Shown: piece after piece, positions 55,546 through 64,000 of the stretch
How positions within the stretch are numbered: position 1 is the stretch's first letter
Layout of the letters: each line of letters starts with the position of its first letter
Origin: Burkholderiales bacterium
GTDB taxonomy: Bacteria > Pseudomonadota > Gammaproteobacteria > Burkholderiales > Burkholderiaceae
Reading direction: 5' to 3'
Assembly (NCBI GenBank): GCA_026225235.1
Contig: JAMFSK010000028.1
Coordinates: 62,001 to 126,000 of the forward strand
Length of the DNA stretch: 64,000 nucleotides
Position numbers and translations under genes: made by a program
Notes under the pieces: model-generated
Databases searched by the model: none
The model's input: only the letters and a program-made list of their open reading frames with translations
What the model was told of the DNA's origin: nothing

Positions 55546-56793
55546 ATGCAGCCGTTCCATATCGACAACCTTCCTGGCGCGATTCGCCAGGCCAAGCAGG
55601 ACTTGCGCAAAGCGCTTCCCCACTACGCTGAAGTTTTCGCGGAAGTCGAAAGTGATATCAAGCGCCAGGCAGCGATCATTGTCGGTCAACGCGCTCGCGG
55701 TGAGCACGTGATTCCCGAACTGACATATGCCGATATCGCGGCGGGGCGTGTTTCCAGAGAGACGGTCGACGCGATCAAATCGCGCGGTGCGTGCGTGGTG
55801 CGTCAGGTTTTCAGTGCAGATCTCGCTCGGCAATGGGATGCGGAGATCGCGGAATACGTCGAGACCAACCACCTCGATCAACGACTTTTGCACCGCGCCG
55901 AAGACAAGTATTTCGGCACCCTGTCATCGAGCAAGCCCCAGATCTATGGGGTCTACTGGTCAAAGCCGCAGACCGTGGCTCGTCAGTCCGCCGAACTGAC
56001 CGCGACGCGTGTTTTTCTCAATCGTCTTTGGAAGACAGAGAGCGAAGGGCGCCAGCATTTTGATCCGGACCATGTGCCGGTTTATGCCGACCGCCTGCGC
56101 CGCAGACCGCCGGGTTCCGAATCGCTCGGGCTTTCGGCGCATTGCGATGGGGGCTCGGTCGAGCGTTGGCTGGAGGCCAACTTCAGACAGGTCTATCGCC
56201 ACGTCTTTAGCGGTGAATGGAAAAACTACGATCCCTTCGATGCGGCTTATCGTGCCGATGTCCGCGAAGTCGCTTCGCCTGCCGTTTGCTCCATGTTTCG
56301 AACCTTTCAAGGCTGGACCGCGCTCACGCCGCAAGGTCCCGGTGACGGCACGTTGCAGCTGATTCCCATCGCCAACGCGATGGCGTACATCCTGTTGCGC
56401 GCCTTGCAGGACGACGTGCCTGACGACGAGCTGTGCGGCGCCATGCCGGGGCGTGCGCTATCGATCAAGCCCGAATGGCATGCCCCTTTGTACGAAGCGC
56501 TGTCTTCGATTCCGAAGATGGAAGCGGGCGACACCGTGTTCTGGCACAGCGATGTGATTCACGCCGTGGAGGACGCGCATCGTGGCAAGGGGTACAGCAA
56601 TGTGATGTACATCGCCTCGGCGCCTGCGTGCGCAAAAAACGACGCCTATCTCGAGCGTCAATTGCAAAGCTTCCTCAAGGGGGAGAGCCCGCCTGATTTT
56701 CCCGCCGACAACTTCGAGACCGATTTTATTGGACGCGCCACCGAGGCCGATTTGACCTCGCTAGGCAAGGAGCAACTGGGGTTTTCGCTTTGA
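55546..56793 (+). CDS. DUF1479 family protein (YbiU-like)
   Basis: 415 residues, typical length of YbiU/DUF1479 proteins. A double-stranded beta-helix of the Fe(II)/2-oxoglutarate oxygenase type is suggested by HCDGG, and by the [16 protein letters not shown] and NVMYI region near residues 338-355. The reaction is not established to my knowledge. It starts 99 bp from the divergent AraC gene and is followed after 129 bp by a sugar-binding protein. Confidence 0.85.
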   Translation: MQPFHIDNLPGAIRQAKQDLRKALPHYAEVFAEVESDIKRQAAIIVGQRARGEHVIPELTYADIAAGRVSRETVDAIKSRGACVVRQVFSADLARQWDAEIAEYVETNHLDQRLLHRAEDKYFGTLSSSKPQIYGVYWSKPQTVARQSAELTATRVFLNRLWKTESEGRQHFDPDHVPVYADRLRRRPPGSESLGLSAHCDGGSVERWLEANFRQVYRHVFSGEWKNYDPFDAAYRADVREVASPAVCSMFRTFQGWTALTPQGPGDGTLQLIPIANAMAYILLRALQDDVPDDELCGAMPGRALSIKPEWHAPLYEALSSIPKMEAGDTVFWHSDVIHAVEDAHRGKGYSNVMYIASAPACAKNDAYLERQLQSFLKGESPPDFPADNFETDFIGRATEADLTSLGKEQLGFSL

Positions 56794-56922
56794 GGAAGGT
56801 GTAGCACGACGATCGAATAGGAAGCTGGCGCGGGAAATAGGCGAACGCACGGATCACCGTCGTTGCCGAAAACGATTTAGATGAGCCAAACGGCCACCTA
56901 CGTTTTTAACGGAGACGAGAAT

Positions 56923-58167
56923 ATGAAGAAAAACACTCTTGTAGGTTTGTGCACCACCGCGAGCCTCTGCATCTCGCATGCAGCCTTGGCCGAAGAGACG
57001 ATTTCGGTATTGCACTGGTGGACCTCGGGAGGGGAGTCGAAAGCGGTGCGCGTGCTTAAAGACGACATGGCCAAACAGGGTTACGGCTGGAAGGACTTCG
57101 CAGTAGCAGGAGGGGCCGGGGCCGCCGCGATGACAGCACTCAAGGCGCAGGTCATTTCCGGCAACGCGCCGTCCGCCGCGCAAATCAAGGGGCCATTGAT
57201 TCAGGACTGGGCCGATCAGGATCTGCTGGTGTCGATCGACGCGTCCGCGACCGACTGGAAAAGCCACACGCCTCCGCCGATCGACGCCATCATGAAAGCG
57301 GGTGGTCATTATGTGGCTGCCCCGTTTTCGATCCATCGGATCAATTGGCTCTGGATCAACAAGGTCGATCTGGACAAAGTGGGCGGCAAGGCCCCTGAAA
57401 CCTGGCCCGAGTTTTTCGCACTGGCCGACAAATTCAAGGCAGCCGGCATTACCCCGGTCGCACACGGTGGTCAGCCGTGGCAGGACATGACAATCTGGGA
57501 AACCGTGGTGCTCTCGCAAGGTCCGGACTTCTACAGGAAAGCGCTGGTCGATCTCGATCAGAAGACGCTGACGTCGCCGCAAATGATCCAGGTCTTTGAA
57601 ACGGTTCAAAAGATCCGAACCTACTTCGACAAAGGCTATGTAGGCCGTGACTGGAATCTGGCGACTGCCATGGTCATCAAGGGATCGGGTGGCATGCAGT
57701 TCATGGGAGACTGGGCAAAGGGCGAGTTTGCCAATGCCGGCAAGCAACCGGGTGTCGACTACATCTGCGCAGTGGCACCCGGCACGGCCAATGGATATAC
57801 ATACACGGTCGACTCGTTTGCGTTCTTCCAGGAAAACGGGCAGAAGACTGCCACACCAGGTCAACTCGCCATGGCCAAGACGATCATGTCGGTCGATTTT
57901 CAAGAACAGTTCAGCCTCTATAAAGGCTCGATCCCCGTGCGGCAGGACGTACCGATGAGCAAATTCGACGACTGTGCGAAGAAGTCCTATACCGACGAGC
58001 AAAGCACGATCAAGTCGGGTGGTTTCCTTCCTTCGCTGGCATTCGGCATGGTCCAGTCGACGGTGACGGCAGGCGCGATTTCCGATGCCGTGACCAAGTT
58101 CATGAATTCAAGCGAGGATGCGAAAACCGGCGTCGCAGCGCTGGCCGCAGCGGCGAAGATCAAGTGA
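56923..58167 (+). CDS. Sugar ABC transporter substrate-binding protein (CUT1, glucose/mannose type)
   Basis: 414-residue periplasmic protein with a Sec signal (about residues 1-22, cleavage after ALAE). The mature protein begins ISVLHWWTSGGES and carries the aromatic and acidic sites of glucose/mannose binding proteins (SFAFFQENG, PGTANGYTYTVD). The ATG at 56923 has a GGAGACGA ribosome site. No permease or ATPase gene is near, so it must borrow a transporter elsewhere or act in sensing. Confidence 0.92.
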   Translation: MKKNTLVGLCTTASLCISHAALAEETISVLHWWTSGGESKAVRVLKDDMAKQGYGWKDFAVAGGAGAAAMTALKAQVISGNAPSAAQIKGPLIQDWADQDLLVSIDASATDWKSHTPPPIDAIMKAGGHYVAAPFSIHRINWLWINKVDLDKVGGKAPETWPEFFALADKFKAAGITPVAHGGQPWQDMTIWETVVLSQGPDFYRKALVDLDQKTLTSPQMIQVFETVQKIRTYFDKGYVGRDWNLATAMVIKGSGGMQFMGDWAKGEFANAGKQPGVDYICAVAPGTANGYTYTVDSFAFFQENGQKTATPGQLAMAKTIMSVDFQEQFSLYKGSIPVRQDVPMSKFDDCAKKSYTDEQSTIKSGGFLPSLAFGMVQSTVTAGAISDAVTKFMNSSEDAKTGVAALAAAAKIK

Positions 58168-58220
58168 AACGGTAGTGTTCGAAACTGATAAAAATACCGT
58201 CGTGCAGGCAGGAGAAGAGA

Positions 58221-59234
58221 TTGAACGCAGATGACAAAACGACCTGGCCCCGATCCGGGCTTGACGTCACCTTGATGGGGTTTGGTGCATCTCCGATAGG
58301 GAACCTCGGCCGTCCGATTTCGGATGAAGACAGCGCATCGCTGATTCACGCCGCGTGGGACGCGGGGATACGCTTCTTCGACACTGCGCCCATGTATGGT
58401 CACGGCCTGAGTGAGGCGCGGTGCGGCCAGGCACTGCGTTGGTATCCGCGCGACGAGTTTGTGATTTCGACCAAGGTGGGTCGTCTTCTCAAGCCCGCAA
58501 AACGAGCGGACATTGATTTCACGCCCTGGGCAAGCGGTCTGCCGTTCAAGATCAGTTTCGACTATAGCTACGACGGCACCATGCGCTCGATCGAGGCCAG
58601 CCTTCAGCGACTGGGGCTCGAGCGTATCGACATCGCTCTCATTCACGATATCGACAGCACCCACGGTTCAGAGCAATCGGCCGTGTTCGATGCAGCCATG
58701 GTCGGTTCGGCAAAAGCGCTGCTCAAGCTCCGGGAAGAGGGCGTAGTCAAGGCGATCGGTGTTGGCGTGAACGAGTGGCAGGTCGCGCATGAAGCTATAA
58801 AACGCGTAGATTTCGATTGTCTGCTGTTGGCCGGGCGATACACCTTGCTGGAACAGGACGCGCTTGACGGGTTTCTGCCGGACTGTAAAGCGCAAGCCGT
58901 CTCGGTGATCCTCGGTGGTTGCTATAACAGCGGTATCCTGGCCACCGGTGCGGTGCCGGGGGCGCGTTATAACTATGCAACTGCCCCCGCCGAGATCATG
59001 GCGCGCGTAGCGGAAATGGAAGTGATCTGTCGCGAGTTTGATGTTCCGCTGAAGGCGGCGGCTTTGCAGTTCGTGCTGGCGCATCCAGCGATCGCCACGA
59101 ATATTCCAGGGGTTCGGACGGTTGCGCAGTTGGAAGACAATATTCAGACGTTCAAGACACAAATTCCCGTGGCGTTCTGGAGTGCCTTACGATCAAAAGG
59201 ACTTATTCGGGAGGACGCGCCGACATGGGTTTGA
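58221..59234 (+). CDS. Aldo/keto reductase, D-threo-aldose 1-dehydrogenase type
   Basis: 337-residue AKR with the catalytic Asp-Tyr-Lys-His set in FFDTAPMYGHG, STKVGRL and LIHDID. Family members oxidise L-fucose, D-arabinose and related aldoses to lactones. The start is a TTG at 58221 with AGGAGA 6 nt upstream. It follows the binding protein after 53 bp, so aldose capture and oxidation may be co-expressed; no lactonase or sugar-acid dehydratase is in the cluster. Confidence 0.88.
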   Translation: MNADDKTTWPRSGLDVTLMGFGASPIGNLGRPISDEDSASLIHAAWDAGIRFFDTAPMYGHGLSEARCGQALRWYPRDEFVISTKVGRLLKPAKRADIDFTPWASGLPFKISFDYSYDGTMRSIEASLQRLGLERIDIALIHDIDSTHGSEQSAVFDAAMVGSAKALLKLREEGVVKAIGVGVNEWQVAHEAIKRVDFDCLLLAGRYTLLEQDALDGFLPDCKAQAVSVILGGCYNSGILATGAVPGARYNYATAPAEIMARVAEMEVICREFDVPLKAAALQFVLAHPAIATNIPGVRTVAQLEDNIQTFKTQIPVAFWSALRSKGLIREDAPTWV

Positions 59235-59297
59235 ACCGCATTCGTCGTGTTGCGCCGCATTTCACATGAGTGGATCGGCACGACGGGACTTTCCCGG

Positions 59298-60161
59298 TCA
59301 AGCGTCGTCGCTGTGTCGGATGGCGTCGGAGACCCAGGACACCTCGCTCCGAAAATGGCTTGGCGAGATCCCGAGCCGTTCGCGAAAAGCGGCCGTCATA
59401 TGAGCATGGGATGAAAAGCCTGTGGCGAATGCAATCTCCCGCAAATCATGACGGGATGTCCGCAGCAGCAGGCGGGCTCTTGCGAGTCGACGATCGATGA
59501 GATAACGGTGAGGGCTTTGGCCTACCGCTGCTCTGAACGCCCGAATAAAAAACCCTTCAGACAGTCCCACTGAGGCGGCCAAAGCGCGCACTGTTATTTC
59601 GCCATCGAGGTTCGCGTCGATATATTCTTCGATGAGCTTCAGACGTGCCACGGTCATCGATCCGCCGCCTGTATCCTTTATGAGATCGCCCTGCAAGGCG
59701 GATCGCACATGCTCTGAAAGCGCGATGGCCCTTTCTTCGATCAGAAGCGGTGTAGCCGCATTGACGAGCAGGAGACTCCGAATGCTTTGCGCGACTGCAA
59801 TGGCGGCCGGGTCGATCCAATCGTTGAACGGTCGTTGAGTCAAACCGTCCACGTCCAGCTCGTTGACGTCGACCACACGCAGATATTCTCCGCCCTCGAG
59901 CGACGATGAGAACACGTCGCACTGACTCGGTATAAAGGCAAGTCCGTTGGGCTTTGTTTGAAAGGGTTGGACTCGGTCGCTCGAGAAAGCGTGCGTGCCT
60001 CTTTGGGTCTCGAAAGCGAAGCCGATCACCGCGCGATCGGGGACGTAGGTCGCGTCGTAGGCTTGCCGGGGGAGCAACTCGATGAACCACGACCCCGCTG
60101 TTGTCCGTCGGACCGGCTCTGAGCGTGGTCGATCTGTCGTTTGCGTCCTAGCCGTCTTCAT
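59298..60161 (-). CDS. AraC family transcriptional regulator
   Basis: 287 residues: N-terminal sensing domain (about 1-175) without a clear cupin metal site, and C-terminal AraC domain (about 185-285; EITVRALAASVGLSEGFF and LREIAFATGFSSHAHMTAAF). Divergent from the PLP dehydratase gene; an inverted repeat GTCAG-TTTT-CTGAC (60204-60217) lies between and could be part of the control region. Confidence 0.9.
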   Translation of the reverse strand: MKTARTQTTDRPRSEPVRRTTAGSWFIELLPRQAYDATYVPDRAVIGFAFETQRGTHAFSSDRVQPFQTKPNGLAFIPSQCDVFSSSLEGGEYLRVVDVNELDVDGLTQRPFNDWIDPAAIAVAQSIRSLLLVNAATPLLIEERAIALSEHVRSALQGDLIKDTGGGSMTVARLKLIEEYIDANLDGEITVRALAASVGLSEGFFIRAFRAAVGQSPHRYLIDRRLARARLLLRTSRHDLREIAFATGFSSHAHMTAAFRERLGISPSHFRSEVSWVSDAIRHSDDA

Positions 60162-60264
60162 CCGTGACGTCCTGTCTGGAATAGCCAATGAGTGCAATGT
60201 AAGGTCAGTTTTCTGACAGTGCCACTCTGCGCAATGCCCGATTATGAGAATACACCGGGAGTCC

Positions 60265-61248
60265 ATGAGCATGAATCTATTCACGAAAGACGAAATTGCC
60301 GACGCCGCACAACGGGTCTACCAGCACATGCACCCGACACCTCAGTATATGTGGCCGCTTTTGTGTCAACGAACTGGCGTCAACGTCTGGGTCAAACATG
60401 AGAACCACGCGCCGACGGGGGCGTTCAAGATCCGCGGCGGCATTACATTCATGAACTGGCTCAAGCGGACCCATCCCGATGTGGCAGGCATTGTCACAGC
60501 GACACGCGGCAATCACGGGCAAAGCCAGGCGCTGTCGGCGAAATGGGCCGGGCTTATGGCGAAAATCGTCGTTCCTTTTGGCAATTCGCTCGAAAAGAAC
60601 AAGGCAATGCGAGCATTCGGCGCCGAGGTCATTGAATTTGGCAACGATTTCGACGACGCGCGAAAGGAAGCCGCGCGACAGGCCGAGCAGGGAGGTCTTT
60701 TCCTGGTGCCCCCGTTCCATCAGGAACTGCTGCGGGGCGTGTCGACTTATGCGTTTGAGTTACTCACTGCCGTGCCGGATCTCGATACCGTCTACGTGCC
60801 GATGGGTTGCGGGTCGGGAATCTGCAGCGTCATTGCGGTGCGTGACGCTCTGGGTCTCGCCACAAAAGTCGTCGGCGTCGTGTCGAGCGCAGCGCCCGCG
60901 GCGAAGATTTCATTCGAAACAGGGCGCGTGACAGAAACTGCCTCCGCCAATACTTTTGCCGACGGTCTCGCGGTTCGAGCCCCTATTCCTGAGGCCTTCG
61001 CGATCTATGCAAAGGGAGCCGAACGAATCGTCGCGGTCAGCGAGGTCGAAATCGCCGAAGCCATCCGCGTGTATTACAGCGACACCCACAATTTGACCGA
61101 AGGCGCAGGCGCTGCGGCACTCGCGGCACTCCTGAAGGAACGGGATGTCCTGCACGGGAAAGAAGTCGGTGTGATTCTTTCTGGCGGAAATATTGACCTC
61201 GCCGTGTATTCGGGAATTCTGGAGGGCGGGAGTCCTGTGAAGCGGTGA
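60265..61248 (+). CDS. Threonine/serine dehydratase-like PLP enzyme
   Basis: 327-residue fold-type II PLP enzyme. The Schiff-base lysine is in PTGAFKIRGG, the substrate loop is ATRGNHGQS, and the phosphate loop is GCGSG. There is no regulatory ACT domain, so it is a catabolic-type dehydratase; L-threonine, L-serine or a hydroxy-amino acid (as in hydroxyectoine use) are possible substrates. Start at 60265 has GGGAG upstream; an ATG at 60271 is an alternative. Divergent from its likely AraC activator. Confidence 0.88.
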   Translation: MSMNLFTKDEIADAAQRVYQHMHPTPQYMWPLLCQRTGVNVWVKHENHAPTGAFKIRGGITFMNWLKRTHPDVAGIVTATRGNHGQSQALSAKWAGLMAKIVVPFGNSLEKNKAMRAFGAEVIEFGNDFDDARKEAARQAEQGGLFLVPPFHQELLRGVSTYAFELLTAVPDLDTVYVPMGCGSGICSVIAVRDALGLATKVVGVVSSAAPAAKISFETGRVTETASANTFADGLAVRAPIPEAFAIYAKGAERIVAVSEVEIAEAIRVYYSDTHNLTEGAGAAALAALLKERDVLHGKEVGVILSGGNIDLAVYSGILEGGSPVKR

Positions 61249-61406
61249 ATGTCCCGATACGTCGCGTCCTGCGCCTCAACGGATAAGAGGCCGCCGAAAA
61301 TGGTTTCCCGGGTCCGTTGCCGCGTTCGTTACCGACGCTTACGCCGGGGCATTTACGCGAGTCCTTTCTGCTAGGCTCGTTTAAAACACAATCCGGGGGA
61401 AAAACA

Positions 61407-61838
61407 ATGGTCTCGTCAGTCAGCTCGACATCCGCCACTACCACGACCACGACTACCGCCAGCAGCGCCAACAATCAGTCGGACATCGCTGCGCTTCAAC
61501 AGCAATTGACTGCTTTTGAGAAGCAGCTGACGGAGGCTGAAAAGACGGCCTCGTCGGTAACCGGCGCAGCGCAGGTGCAATTGCTCACGACGGAAATCGC
61601 GACGGTCGAAGCGCAGATTGCCCAGCTGAGTAGCGCGAGCACGGTTCAGACTACACAATCGTCGAAGGCCAATAACACAGCTCAAGCGGCGCAACAGTCC
61701 ACCCAATCGACGAAAAAGCCATCTGATACCGATAGCGCAAAGACTGAGCAGAAGCACGCGCACGAGAAAGACGGCACAAAGAAGTCGAAGAATAACGAGC
61801 TGAGCCTGGTTGGGACCGTGATCGACGTCCAGGTCTGA
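61407..61838 (+). CDS. FlxA-like protein with Thr-rich N terminus
   Basis: 143 residues. A serine/threonine stretch including seven consecutive Thr (about residues 11-17, encoded by ACN codons) precedes a coiled-coil (about 23-75) of the FlxA-like family, then a low-complexity Gln/Thr/Lys tail. No signal peptide or membrane segment. Function unknown. A GGGGGA ribosome site precedes the ATG. Confidence 0.75.
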   Translation: MVSSVSSTSATTTTTTTASSANNQSDIAALQQQLTAFEKQLTEAEKTASSVTGAAQVQLLTTEIATVEAQIAQLSSASTVQTTQSSKANNTAQAAQQSTQSTKKPSDTDSAKTEQKHAHEKDGTKKSKNNELSLVGTVIDVQV

Positions 61839-62005
61839 GAAACCCAGCGGAGCACGGAAGCTGGCGACGCGTTCGGAGAAAAGCATGGGTCTTCTAAAGA
61901 CAAGGCTCGCGGTGCCGTTATACAGAGGGCATTCGGAGGCCTGATTTCTGTGGAATTCCTGGGAGTCAAGCCAAAACAACGAGCAGTGTAATTGCAGGCG
62001 AAGTG

Positions 62006-62569
62006 ATGATTCCGAGATTTCTTAAGGTGTGTGCTGTCAGCGCACTGCTTGTGTTTTCTTCGTTTGCATATGCGCAGAACGATGACAGCGCTGGATTTTT
62101 TACGCGTCTCTATTCGTCGTTATGCAAATTGGGTGTTCAGGATACGGAGGCACTTCGCTCAGACCTGACGGCCAAGCACCTTCCTGAGCTACCTGCCGAA
62201 AAGGCCAAGCTCTTTTTGCCTGGATTTGACGGGCACGCTTGGCCGATTCCTCATAACGGCAAGCTCGGCGACTTTGTTCTCGCTTTGCCTTCCGGAAAGC
62301 ATATTTGCGCGGTCTACGCGCGACGGGTCGACGTCCAGAGTGCCGAGTTGCTGTTCACCCAGTTCGTATCGAAGCCGCCTGCGCCGTTGGTTGTCGAAAA
62401 GCGCGGGGACTCTTATATGGAGACGGGACCGAACGGAAGGGCGCACACGGTCTCATACATCTGGTCCGTGCCCGGCGAAAACCGCAAGCTGCTGTTCGTC
62501 CTGTCGACAGCACCGTCGCCAGACGCTTTGATACAAGCGGTCAGTACAATATCCGTGATCGGCGAATAG
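62006..62569 (+). CDS. Exported protein of unknown function
   Basis: 187 residues with a Sec signal (about residues 1-23, cleavage likely after YAQ). The mature part has three stretches of beta-prone sequence and two cysteines, one in SSLCKLG and one in HICAVYA. No family was recognised. A GTG directly before the ATG is an alternative start. The gene is isolated between the FlxA-like gene and a convergent unknown gene. Confidence 0.75.
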   Translation: MIPRFLKVCAVSALLVFSSFAYAQNDDSAGFFTRLYSSLCKLGVQDTEALRSDLTAKHLPELPAEKAKLFLPGFDGHAWPIPHNGKLGDFVLALPSGKHICAVYARRVDVQSAELLFTQFVSKPPAPLVVEKRGDSYMETGPNGRAHTVSYIWSVPGENRKLLFVLSTAPSPDALIQAVSTISVIGE

Positions 62570-62604
62570 CCGTTTTCCCCGTCGTACTGTGCCTGCGCGC
62601 GAAT

Positions 62605-63324
62605 CTAGCTGAACTTGAGTTCGCCGAAGTCGAGTGAAACGAGCAGCGGTTCCGGTTCCTTTTGCATTTGCTCGTCGTAGGCATAAATGCGCCGCGTCGT
62701 AGGCATCATGATCCCCTGGAACGCCCGATAGTCCGTCGTGTAGTTCGCGCCGGTCGCCCCGCCGAGGATGTCGACGGTGTAGTCGTGACGCCGCATCAGC
62801 CCATCGGGTCCAAAATGCGTAATCTGTGTTTTGGTGTGACTGACGATGTAGTCCGGGAAAGTCACTTTAAGACACCGCCATGTCTCACCGTTTTCATGCC
62901 AGGGTTCGATCTCTTCGCTCTCAAACCCGGGATATGTGTAAAGAAACGGCGAGGTGAGGTAGGTCCACAGCGCTTCGCTCGCAAAATACGCGACGTGGAA
63001 TTTGTCCCACGGCGTTTCACGCACGTGCCCCGCAAACGCGGTTCCAGGTTGATCGCGCGTTTCGACGACAATGCCGTCGAGCGTCTCCAACGTAAGTCGC
63101 CCCGGAACAAAGACGCTCCGTTTGTCGGGCGCGCCAAATGGCGTAATAGTGAGATGCTCGGCATGCGTCTTGATCGTGAAGACCTTGTCCTTCAGAAGAC
63201 CCGGTTGTTGCTTAAGATGCCAAATCGCTCCATCGAGGGATACGGACGCTTGCAGCTCCGTGAAGCTATTCCAGCGCTCGAGTCCACCATGCGCTTCGAC
63301 GGCGAAAGCCAACAGATCGTTCAT
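62605..63324 (-). CDS. Protein of unknown function
   Basis: 239 residues, soluble, with a regular beta-rich composition resembling the lipid-carrier or outer-membrane lipoprotein-sorting (LolA-like) folds; this is a guess from composition, not a motif match. The start at 63324 has GGAG 8 nt upstream, which itself lies in the alternative ATG at 63336. It is divergent from the beta-lactamase gene, the position normally held by a regulator in many lactamase loci, but it has no DNA-binding motif. Confidence 0.75.
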   Translation of the reverse strand: MNDLLAFAVEAHGGLERWNSFTELQASVSLDGAIWHLKQQPGLLKDKVFTIKTHAEHLTITPFGAPDKRSVFVPGRLTLETLDGIVVETRDQPGTAFAGHVRETPWDKFHVAYFASEALWTYLTSPFLYTYPGFESEEIEPWHENGETWRCLKVTFPDYIVSHTKTQITHFGPDGLMRRHDYTVDILGGATGANYTTDYRAFQGIMMPTTRRIYAYDEQMQKEPEPLLVSLDFGELKFS

Positions 63325-63544
63325 AGGATGCTCCATTCAGGAATTTAAGTGATCGGGTGAAGCGGTGCTTCGCTCAAACGAACGCTGCTTCCAGAATAGC
63401 TGGCGGACGCAGGGCGATTGTCGCGATGCGCGCAGCGGGTAACAACCTATCTATAGGTATTGGTTTGTCAGATTCCTTGGCTCTTTTGCCCGCGTTGTAG
63501 ACTGCACGTCGCCGGAATAAAGCAATCTGCAAAAGGGGTACTGC

Positions 63545-64000
63545 ATGAACAAAAAGATCATCCGCCTGGTGGCCGTTGTTTCTGCTGCGCTGATTTGTCT
63601 GTCGCCCAATGGTGAGGCTGCTCAGGACGTGGGTCAACGTACCGATTCGAGCGTGAACGTTGGTATGCAGAGTCGACTCGACGCGCTTGCCCAGCGGGCG
63701 ACTCCGGGTGTGATGGGTATTGCGGTCGTGGATTTGCAGAGCGGCGCTCACTGGGAGGTGAACGTCGATCGCGAATATCCGATGATGAGCGTCTTCAAGG
63801 CACCCCTCGGAGCCACCGTGCTCCATCAAATCGATCGTGGGCGACTCTCGTGGAATCAGACCGTAACGTTGACACGTACAGATTTGCGCAGCGGCGCGAG
63901 TGCCATTCGCGACAATTTCAAGGGTGAGCAAATGTCTTTCACGGTGAGACAGTTGCTGACCGATGCGGTGAGCCATAGCGATAACACTGCCGCAGATGCG
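63545..64000 (+). CDS. Class A beta-lactamase, 3' end beyond the window
   Basis: 152 codons are visible before the window ends. A Sec signal (about residues 1-26) is followed by the active-site motif SVFK (Ser82, Lys85; S-x-x-K) and the second motif SDN (145-147). The KTG motif and omega loop lie outside the window, so spectrum cannot be judged. Class A enzymes of Burkholderiaceae (Pen type) hydrolyse penicillins and some cephalosporins in the periplasm. An AAGGGG ribosome site lies before the ATG. No LysR regulator is adjacent. Confidence 0.9.
   Translation, partial: MNKKIIRLVAVVSAALICLSPNGEAAQDVGQRTDSSVNVGMQSRLDALAQRATPGVMGIAVVDLQSGAHWEVNVDREYPMMSVFKAPLGATVLHQIDRGRLSWNQTVTLTRTDLRSGASAIRDNFKGEQMSFTVRQLLTDAVSHSDNTAADA

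Noticed and set aside
63374..63976. 200-residue open frame on the minus strand
   Set aside because: Antisense to the beta-lactamase gene, which has a signal peptide and both visible active-site motifs.
1..64000. RNA genes, CRISPR arrays, insertion sequences, integrases and phage genes
   Set aside because: None was recognised: no transposase or integrase motifs, no regularly spaced repeats and no tRNA-like cloverleaf that I could see by eye. A covariance-model search would be needed to exclude small RNAs.

Overview
The window is GC-rich, densely coded, and has the gene content, H-NS type and regulator families of a Burkholderiaceae chromosome, most likely Paraburkholderia, Caballeronia or Burkholderia. 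That assignment rests on protein character and not on a marker gene: no rRNA, tRNA, phage, insertion sequence, CRISPR array or replication origin was seen. The content (sugar-acid, taurine and aldose utilisation, many regulators) reads as accessory metabolism on a secondary replicon or a variable chromosomal region.

Layout. 1-6.1 kb: an SDR and LysR pair, an H-NS-like protein, a small lipoprotein, a single-domain response regulator, a CPA1 cation/proton antiporter and a larger lipoprotein. 6.5-10.1 kb: phosphoketolase and acetate kinase, translationally coupled. 10.2-21.4 kb: a sugar-acid locus with a GntR repressor, an LtnD-type dehydrogenase, an extended-SDR dehydrogenase, a ribose-type ABC transporter, a one-cysteine Asp/Glu-racemase homologue, a Crp/Fnr regulator and OtnI, OtnC and OtnK. 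21.7-31.5 kb: a complete chemosensory operon (membrane-anchored signalling protein, CheY, STAS protein, CheA, MCP, CheW, REC-EAL protein, CheR, CheB) ending in a strong terminator. 31.6-44.5 kb: an NCS1 permease, a small catalase-like protein, a hybrid histidine kinase, a GH15 enzyme, an SDR, a DUF427 protein, a 38-residue membrane protein, a squalene/phytoene-synthase homologue, a second CPA1 antiporter, a PRC-barrel protein and a GFA-family protein. 44.5-51.2 kb: a taurine locus (TauE-type exporter, taurine:pyruvate-type aminotransferase, MocR regulator, TauABC). 51.7-64 kb: a DMT exporter, a LysR/SDR pair, an AraC/DUF1479 pair, an orphan sugar-binding protein with an aldo-keto reductase, an AraC/PLP-dehydratase pair, a FlxA-like protein, two unknown proteins and a class A beta-lactamase cut by the window end.

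How the parts work together. In the sugar-acid locus the ABC transporter would import a four-carbon acid sugar or related compound, the two dehydrogenases would oxidise it to 2-oxo-tetronate, and OtnI, OtnK and OtnC would isomerise, phosphorylate and decarboxylate it to dihydroxyacetone phosphate. Matching 23-bp sequences sit on the likely promoters of gntR-ltnD and of otnK-otnC-otnI-crp, and three TGTGA-N6-TCACA-like palindromes sit upstream of gntR and between the divergent dehydrogenase and permease genes. The locally encoded Crp-type protein has the recognition residues expected for such sites. In the taurine locus, import, deamination and sulfite export are present, but sulfoacetaldehyde acetyltransferase is not in the window.

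The least explained items are the single-cysteine racemase homologue inside the tetronate pathway, an intrinsic terminator with a GCGA loop that has no gene in front of it (possible small RNA or leader), the STAS and EAL proteins built into the chemosensory operon, repeated sequence boxes in the taurine promoters, and the 38-residue membrane protein.
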